In this document: positions 59,324 through 64,000 of the stretch, piece by piece | Position numbering within the stretch: the first letter of the stretch is position 1 | How the letters are laid out: every line of letters begins with the position of its first letter | Assembly: GCF_001005085.2 (NCBI RefSeq) | Contig: NZ_LBMU02000046.1 | Location: 80,443 to 144,442, forward strand | Direction of reading: 5' to 3' | Length of the DNA stretch: 64,000 bases | Source of the DNA: Streptomyces humi | Lineage (GTDB): Bacteria > Actinomycetota > Actinomycetes > Streptomycetales > Streptomycetaceae | Made by a program: the position numbers and the translations under genes | Notes under the pieces: generated by a model | Database searches by the model: none | Told to the model about the DNA's origin: nothing | The model's input: the letters and a program-made list of their open reading frames with translations, nothing else

Positions 59324-59384
59324 ATGACCAATCGGTCATTAACAGCCTACGACTCGGGAGTCCTAATGACCAGGCGGTCATTAG
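59324..59384. promoter_or_regulatory. Twin TetR-type operators before the monooxygenase
   Basis: Site 1: ATGACC-AATC-GGTCAT (59324-59339). Site 2: CTAATGACC-AGGC-GGTCATTAG (59363-59384), perfect 9-base arms. Centres are 42 bp apart, four helical turns. Site 2 lies within the last codons of the upstream glxA-type gene. Confidence 0.85.
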
Positions 59385-60363
59385 GGCGGGTCGACGACCG
59401 GAAGGCGCGGCGGTACGCGACCGGGGAGACGCCCAGCTCGGCGTTCATGAGCTGGCGCAACGAGGCCGCGGTGGCGAAACCGATCTCGGTGGCGATCTGG
59501 TCGATCGTCAGGTCGCTGGACTCCAGGAGGTGGCGAGCACGGTCGAGGCGTTGCCTGATGAGCCACTGACGTGGTGTCACCCCGGTCTCGGCACGGAACC
59601 GGCGGCTGAAGGTACGCAGGCTCATGTGGGCGTGCCGCGCCAGCTGGGGGAGCGTCAGGGGTTCGCCCAGCTGTTGAAGCGCCCACTCGCGGGTGGCGGA
59701 CGTGGAGGTCGCGTCGTCGTCCGGGACGGGGCGTTCGATGTACTGGGCCTGGCCGCCTTCACGGAACGCGGGCACCACGCAGCGCCGCGCCGCGGCATTG
59801 GCCGGCCCGGCGCCGTGGTCGGTGCGGATCAGGTGCAGGCAGAGGTCGATGCCGGAGGCCGCCCCGGCGGAGGTCAGCACGTCACCGTCGTCGACGAACA
59901 GCACGCTCTCGTCCAGACGGATGTGCGGATACCACTTGCGGAACAGGGGAGCGCACTCCCAGTGCGTGGTGGCGGGGCGATGGTCCAGGAGCCCGGCCGC
60001 GGCCAGGATGAACCCACCGGTGCAGATCGAGGCGATGCGCGTGCCCGGGGTGATGCGCGCGAGGGCGGCGGCGACACCGCTCGGCAGATCGCGGGTCAGG
60101 CCGGCGGGGTCGATCGGGGCGACGATGACCGTCTCCGCGGATGCCAGTACTTCGGGACCGCGATTCGGCGTGATGGTGAATCCGCCCTCGGCCCGCACCG
60201 GGTCGCCGTCCACGGACGTCACGGCGACCTCGTAGCGGCCGTCGGCCGCGCCGAGGATACGTGTGGGGGTCCCGAGCTCGAAGGGATACACCCCGTCGAG
60301 CGCGAGAACCGCGACCTGGTGCGGCTGCGCGCCGGCCGACGGCGGGGGCGGTGGATCAATCAT
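59347..60363 (-). CDS. GlxA-type AraC-family transcriptional regulator
   Basis: 338 residues. N-terminal DJ-1/PfpI-like domain (about 15-185) with QVAVLALDGVYPFELGTPTR and the Cys of SICTGGFILAAAGLL, followed by THWECAPLF. C-terminal AraC double HTH: LPQLARHAHMSLRTFSRRFR, TPRQWLIRQRLDRARHLLES, IGFATAASLRQLM. Upstream of the monooxygenase in the same direction, so it may activate it. The 3' codons include the second monooxygenase operator. Confidence 0.92.
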   Translation of the reverse strand: MIDPPPPPSAGAQPHQVAVLALDGVYPFELGTPTRILGAADGRYEVAVTSVDGDPVRAEGGFTITPNRGPEVLASAETVIVAPIDPAGLTRDLPSGVAAALARITPGTRIASICTGGFILAAAGLLDHRPATTHWECAPLFRKWYPHIRLDESVLFVDDGDVLTSAGAASGIDLCLHLIRTDHGAGPANAAARRCVVPAFREGGQAQYIERPVPDDDATSTSATREWALQQLGEPLTLPQLARHAHMSLRTFSRRFRAETGVTPRQWLIRQRLDRARHLLESSDLTIDQIATEIGFATAASLRQLMNAELGVSPVAYRRAFRSSTRPNDRLVIRTPES

Positions 60364-60455
60364 GGCCGGACTCTCTCGACTGGATGGATTTCTCTCGTCC
60401 GGCATGCATGTGTTCGGCGTCGCACCCGGAAAGCGAGAGCGACGTGAGGTGCCGT

Positions 60456-61307
60456 TCAGGAAGCCCAGCGACCGACCGCGGTCAGCCAGGCGATGCCCGG
60501 GTTCAACCAGCCCGGGAACCTCCGCACCATCGCCTCGAAGTACTCCACCCTGCTGGTGGCACCGGCGAAGACCTCCGCGGCCGCGAGCAGGTAGTCGCGG
60601 GTGTCGTCGAGGATGGACGCCGGATCGTCGCGATCGGGGTTCTTGTGGCCGGCCACGATGGTGGCCGGGGCGACAGCGGCGACGGCGTCGATCGCACTGA
60701 GCCAGGTGTCTATGCCATGGTCTCCAGCCTCGGAGAGGTACTGGTGCACCTGGTTGTAGACGACGTCGCCACTGACGACCAGGTCCAACGACGGCACGTG
60801 CAGGAACGTCGTGTGCTCGGTGTCGGTGTGTCCGGCGGCATGCGGGACGAGCAGCTGCCCGTCGACCTGTAGACCGCCGTCCGGGACAGACTCGGCGATG
60901 ACCGGGGTGTCGCCGATCAGGCCGGGGAACGTGGCTCCCCAGAACGGGTTCGGCTGACCTCCGGGTGTGGTCCGTTGCATCTCGGCGATCGTCTCCGCCG
61001 TGGCCCACACCTTGGCGTGGGGGAACTGCTCAAGCACGGGCGCCGTGGCGTACCAGTGGTCGCCGTGCGCGTGCGTGACGTAGATGCCGGTGATCGTGCG
61101 ACCGAAACCCGCGGCCCACTTCGCGACCGCGACCCCTTGCTCCGTGGTCAGCCCCGGGTCGACCAGGACGGCCTCGCGGGGACCGTAGACGAGTGTGGTG
61201 GACAGCGGGGACCACAGCAGCGGGCCACCGTCCGGCCGGGGAGGCAGGGCGGTCGGTGCCATGGGCTGCATCGGGCTGACATGTACGGCATAGGCCAAGG
61301 ACGTCAT
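60456..61307 (-). CDS. MBL-fold metallo-hydrolase
   Basis: 283 residues. Metal motif VTHAHGDHWYA (HxHxDH), further ligands HAAGHTDTEHTTF, SGDVVYNQVHQYL and VAGHKNPD. GAGAGGAAC precedes ATG 61307. Related to the MBL genes at 22530 and 63439 by the Asp-Val-Val/Leu-Tyr-x2-x-His segment and the helical C-terminus. Separated from glxA by 92 bases, same direction. Confidence 0.9.
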   Translation of the reverse strand: MTSLAYAVHVSPMQPMAPTALPPRPDGGPLLWSPLSTTLVYGPREAVLVDPGLTTEQGVAVAKWAAGFGRTITGIYVTHAHGDHWYATAPVLEQFPHAKVWATAETIAEMQRTTPGGQPNPFWGATFPGLIGDTPVIAESVPDGGLQVDGQLLVPHAAGHTDTEHTTFLHVPSLDLVVSGDVVYNQVHQYLSEAGDHGIDTWLSAIDAVAAVAPATIVAGHKNPDRDDPASILDDTRDYLLAAAEVFAGATSRVEYFEAMVRRFPGWLNPGIAWLTAVGRWAS

Positions 61308-61647
61308 CGTTGTTCCTCTCAGCTGACGAAGACACTGCTCGCCGCCCTGTCCACGCCTGGGCGGCCGGCTGCGCGGTGTGCGGTGTCTGTCTCGAGCCTC
61401 TGCTTCGAGCCGGCCGTACAGAGCCAGTGCTGCGAAGCGGAGGGCAACGGGCGCAACCGCGTTTCCCTCCGTGCGGGACATCCCCCACGCGCCGCAGCCA
61501 ATCCTCCGGCCGTGAACGCCGGGAAGGGCCGCGGACAGGTAGGGGCGAACCGATAGGGCAACCCTTTTGCCCTCGTCGCACTCTGCTGCCTTGCCCGTCG
61601 AACCAAGAGGAAACGTGATCCGTTGCGCGCGGGGCTGACCGGGCCGG
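61308..61647. other. Spacer upstream of the MBL gene
   Basis: No gene recognised. AGGGCAA-CCCTT-TTGCCCT (61555-61573) is a hairpin or operator with 7-base arms. Its AGGGCA half-site also occurs in the 49743 palindrome. The rest is plain GC-rich sequence. Confidence 0.42.
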
Positions 61648-61815
61648 CGCAGGGGGCCGAGGGGTGTTCGGATCCAGCAGGGCGCGGATCGTGGATCGGA
61701 TGCCGTCGGCGCCGACCAGAACGCCGGCCACGTCACCCGCACGCCCCACTTCGGCGACCGCCGCCAGAGCCGTCGTCCGAGGCACGCCCGAGGCCGCCTG
61801 CGTGCTCTTCCTCAA
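61648..61815 (-). pseudogene. Fragment of an FAD-dependent monooxygenase
   Basis: On the minus strand, VLVGADGIRSTIRALLDPN is the DG motif of class A flavoprotein monooxygenases, preceded by a poorly matching stretch and followed by unrelated codons. Neither the FAD nor the GD motif is nearby. It is a relic about 55 codons long, sitting directly downstream of the aldo/keto reductase. Confidence 0.65.
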
Positions 61816-61895
61816 GCAGCCCGCCCCCAGCCCCTTGAGCAGGCAACGGGGTCACAGCCACGTACCGCACCAACTCACGCACGCGTGACGGTCGG

Positions 61896-62789
61896 TCATG
61901 ACGAGGTGAGGCGCGCCAGCTCCTCCTGGGAGAGCCGCAGCGCGCCGGCTGCCATGTTCTGCGCGAGGTGATCCGGATCGCCAGTGCCCGGGATCGCCAG
62001 TACGTGCGGCCCCTGCTGCAAGGTCCAGGCGAGCCGGACCTGGGCGAGGGACGCACCGTGCGCGCGGGCGACGGCGCGCACCTCTTCGCGGTCATCGGAA
62101 GCCGGCCCCGCCTCACGGCCGGCACCGGCGATCGCGAAGAACGGCACGAAGGCGACGCCGAGTTCACCGCAGCGTTCCAGGAGCGCCCGGTCCTCGCCCG
62201 TCGCGCCGATCCCGTACGGGTTCTGCACGCAGACGACCGGGGCGATGGCCCGGGCCTCGGTCAGTTGATCGGCCGTCACGTTGGATATGCCGAGGTGGCG
62301 GATCAGTCCGGCGTCGCGCAGCTCGGCCAACGCCCCGAAGTGCTCGCCGATCGATGCGGCCCGCCGGCTCGGTGGCACGCGCAGGTTCACCAAGTCCAGG
62401 TGATCCCGGCCGAGTTGACGCAGGTTCTCCTCGACCTGGCCGCGCAACTGCTCCGGAGCGGCCCACCACCACGCGCCCGAGGCATCGCGGCCCGGCCAGA
62501 CCTTGGTGGCGATGACCAGGTCCTCCGGGTACGGTGCCAGGGCCCGGTTGATCAGCTCGTTGGCGGAGCGCGTCGCGGAGAAGTAGAACGCGGCGGTGTC
62601 GATGTGGTTCACGCCGAGTTCGACCGCCCGCCGGAGCAGGCCGATCGACTGCTCGCGGTCACGCGGCACGCCGTGGTCGAAGGGTGCGGTACCCGTCAGG
62701 CGCATGGCGCCGAACCCGATGCGGTTGACGGTCAGGTCACCGAGTCGCCCGGTGCCGGCGGTTGCCTTGGTGTCGGTCTGGGCGCTCAT
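61896..62789 (-). CDS. Aldo/keto reductase
   Basis: 297 residues. RIGFGAMRLTG start of barrel, Asp and Tyr in HIDTAAFYFS, Lys in IATKVWPG, GISNVTADQL and AIPGTGDPDHL for cofactor. The catalytic His strand, usually xxLH, reads LDLVNLRV, as in a known subgroup, so the tetrad is incomplete. GAGGAG lies 9 bases before ATG 62789. NADPH-dependent carbonyl reduction expected, substrate unknown. Confidence 0.91.
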   Translation of the reverse strand: MSAQTDTKATAGTGRLGDLTVNRIGFGAMRLTGTAPFDHGVPRDREQSIGLLRRAVELGVNHIDTAAFYFSATRSANELINRALAPYPEDLVIATKVWPGRDASGAWWWAAPEQLRGQVEENLRQLGRDHLDLVNLRVPPSRRAASIGEHFGALAELRDAGLIRHLGISNVTADQLTEARAIAPVVCVQNPYGIGATGEDRALLERCGELGVAFVPFFAIAGAGREAGPASDDREEVRAVARAHGASLAQVRLAWTLQQGPHVLAIPGTGDPDHLAQNMAAGALRLSQEELARLTSS

Positions 62790-62873
62790 GACATGCGTCT
62801 CCTCTTGCGGGCCGGGAACGGGGGACCGGTGGCGCGCCGCGGCGGGTCGAGGCAGGGCCCCGGGCATGAGAAA

Positions 62874-62911
62874 AGCCTTCCCGGCGGGTCATCGTCCGCG
62901 TCGAGAAGGCT
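62874..62911. promoter_or_regulatory. Inverted repeat upstream of the aldo/keto reductase
   Basis: AGCCTTC (62874-62880) and GAAGGCT (62905-62911), 85 bases upstream of the ATG, in the 236-base spacer. May be an operator or the terminator of the NTF2 gene. Confidence 0.4.
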
Positions 62912-63025
62912 CTCTTGTCGGTCGGCAGTCTAGCAGGGCGGGGCGGATGACACCGCGTCCCGCGCCGGCTACGCAGAGCCGCTGCGGTGGTCCTGCCTGG
63001 GTGGCCGGCCGTTCCTCATGCCGGT

Positions 63026-63436
63026 TCAGTCGGGCATGGCCTCGCGGACGAGGGCTGTGTCGACGAACTGTTCGAAGCGGACGATGAGTCCGCCCCGTAC
63101 GACGAAGTGGTGGGCGACGCGGACGTCGATCGGGCGGCCCGTGGCCTTGTTGGTCGCGGTGTAGCGGGCGAGGACGACGACGTTCTCGCCGTCGACGACG
63201 TAGGTGTCGTCGTGGGCGGTCCAGCCGTCCCAGTCCTTGCCGAGCTGTTCCATGACGTCGGCGGTGACGCCCTCGGGGGTGCGGTAGGTGCCGGCCAGCG
63301 GGAAGCCGGCCATCTCCGTCCACTCCACGTCGGGGGCGAGGGTGGCGCGCAGGGCGTCCAGGTCACCGGCCGCGGAGGCGAGGTACTGGCGGCGTACGAC
63401 GTCGGCGGGCGCGGTGGAGGTGGTGAACTCGTCCAT
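63026..63436 (-). CDS. NTF2-like/SnoaL-fold protein
   Basis: 136 residues. VRRQYLASAAGDLDALRATL, VEWTEMAGFPLAGTYR, VVVLARYTATNKATGRP and HHFVVRGGLIVRFEQFVDT are the core of the SnoaL/NTF2 cone fold. These are cyclases, isomerases or ligand binders; no catalytic dyad can be assigned. ATG 63436 is only 2 bases after the stop of the MBL gene (TGA-cc-ATG), so the two are translationally coupled. Confidence 0.9.
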   Translation of the reverse strand: MDEFTTSTAPADVVRRQYLASAAGDLDALRATLAPDVEWTEMAGFPLAGTYRTPEGVTADVMEQLGKDWDGWTAHDDTYVVDGENVVVLARYTATNKATGRPIDVRVAHHFVVRGGLIVRFEQFVDTALVREAMPD

Positions 63437-63438
63437 GG

Positions 63439-64000
63439 TCAGCCCCACTTCATCTCGCCCTTGGCGACCTTGGAGCCGATCTGGGCGGCGATGAGCATGC
63501 CGTGGTCGGGGTAGCGCTTGACGAGGGCGTCGTTCAGCGTGGCGCCGTCGGCGGCCTTGTCCAGTTCCTCTTCGAAGGCGAGCAGGTAGTCGCGGGTGGC
63601 GGTGATGGCGGAGGCGTCGGCCGCGGTGCCGGGCAGGCGGTGGCCGGGGACGACGAGTTCCGGGTCGAGGGCGGTCATCTCGTCGAGGAGGCCGGTCCAG
63701 GTGGCGCGGTCGCCGGGGGTGGGGGTGTCGGCGACCCAGACGTGTTCCTGCTGGAAGAGCAGGACGCCGCCGAGCAGGGCGCGGTGTTCGGCCTGCCAGA
63801 GGTAGTGGCGGTCGGGCAGGCCGGCCGGGCCGCCCTTGAGCTGGAAGAGGTGGCCCTCCAGGGTGAGGTCGCCGGTCAGCGGCTCCAGGTCGACCAGGCG
63901 GGTGGGGAGGTTGGCGCCGAGGGCGGCCCAGGCCTTGAGCTTGCCCTCGTAGGAGTGCTGGATGTGCTCGACGACGATCGGGGTGGCGACGAACCTCGCG
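63439..64000 (-). CDS. MBL-fold metallo-hydrolase (5' end outside window)
   Basis: C-terminal 186 residues are visible: HIQHSYEGKLKAWAALGANL, LTGDLTLEGHLFQLKGG, LLGGVLLFQQEHVWVAD (late metal ligand region with Asp), VVPGHRLPG (final His) and a C-terminal helix VKRYPDHGMLI. The HxHxDH motif must lie beyond position 64000. Third MBL gene of this type in the window; coupled to the NTF2-like gene. Confidence 0.87.
   Translation of the reverse strand, partial: ARFVATPIVVEHIQHSYEGKLKAWAALGANLPTRLVDLEPLTGDLTLEGHLFQLKGGPAGLPDRHYLWQAEHRALLGGVLLFQQEHVWVADTPTPGDRATWTGLLDEMTALDPELVVPGHRLPGTAADASAITATRDYLLAFEEELDKAADGATLNDALVKRYPDHGMLIAAQIGSKVAKGEMKWG

Overview
The window is high-GC (roughly 70-73% by eye) actinobacterial DNA and reads as part of a Streptomyces chromosome, probably an accessory or arm region. 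The evidence is strong third-position GC, GTG/TTG starts, LuxR-type LAL regulators, two AfsR/SARP regulators, a PAS-SpoIIE phosphatase and many TetR regulators. I see no rRNA, tRNA, CRISPR array, transposase, integrase or phage gene.

Region 1 (1-6.7 kb) is transport. It holds a polar amino-acid-type binding lipoprotein running off the left edge, two IclR regulators, a complete carbohydrate ABC importer (binding lipoprotein plus two permeases, overlapping genes, no ATPase) and a DUF427 protein.

Region 2 (6.7-21.6 kb) is the most coherent block. It looks like a dormancy/hypoxia stress island of the DevR(DosR)/OsdR type. It contains a DevR-like response regulator without a neighbouring kinase, three tandem-domain universal stress proteins, three CBS-CBS-BON proteins, a lone cyclic-nucleotide-binding-fold protein, a zinc alcohol dehydrogenase, an HTH-pyridoxamine-oxidase fusion, a membrane protein resembling mycobacterial Rv1733c, a phosphofructokinase with a pyrophosphate-type active-site signature, a truncated GH65 phosphorylase, a STAS protein and a small membrane protein. 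Inverted repeats GGGCC-N4-GGCCC (one copy with N5) lie about 70-100 bp before seven starts, including that of the regulator itself. They are the obvious candidate operator of the regulon.

Region 3 (21.6-31 kb) is a mosaic of small regulator/enzyme pairs: an APH-like kinase, an MBL hydrolase, a decayed alpha/beta hydrolase, an SDR/TetR pair with twin operators, a GNAT, an alpha/beta hydrolase, two related TetR genes, a zinc alcohol dehydrogenase and a second alpha/beta hydrolase.

Region 4 (31-56.4 kb) is a regulator-rich redox and acyl-metabolism block. Two divergent LAL regulators, two SARP paralogues and a LuxR protein with a degenerate receiver surround two more alpha/beta hydrolases of the same family, two quinone-oxidoreductase-like enzymes, two atypical crotonases, two flavin disulfide oxidoreductases, a cNMP-domain/thioredoxin-reductase-like fusion, a haloperoxidase-type hydrolase and a protein I cannot assign. 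A near-identical 33-bp element precedes two of its operons. There is no PKS or NRPS, so this may be an uncharacterised catabolic or tailoring system.

Region 5 (56.4-64 kb) has a TetR, an aromatic-type FAD monooxygenase with twin operators, a GlxA-type AraC regulator, two MBL hydrolases, an aldo/keto reductase, an NTF2-like protein and two gene fragments. Short tandem duplications at gene starts and ends recur through the whole window.
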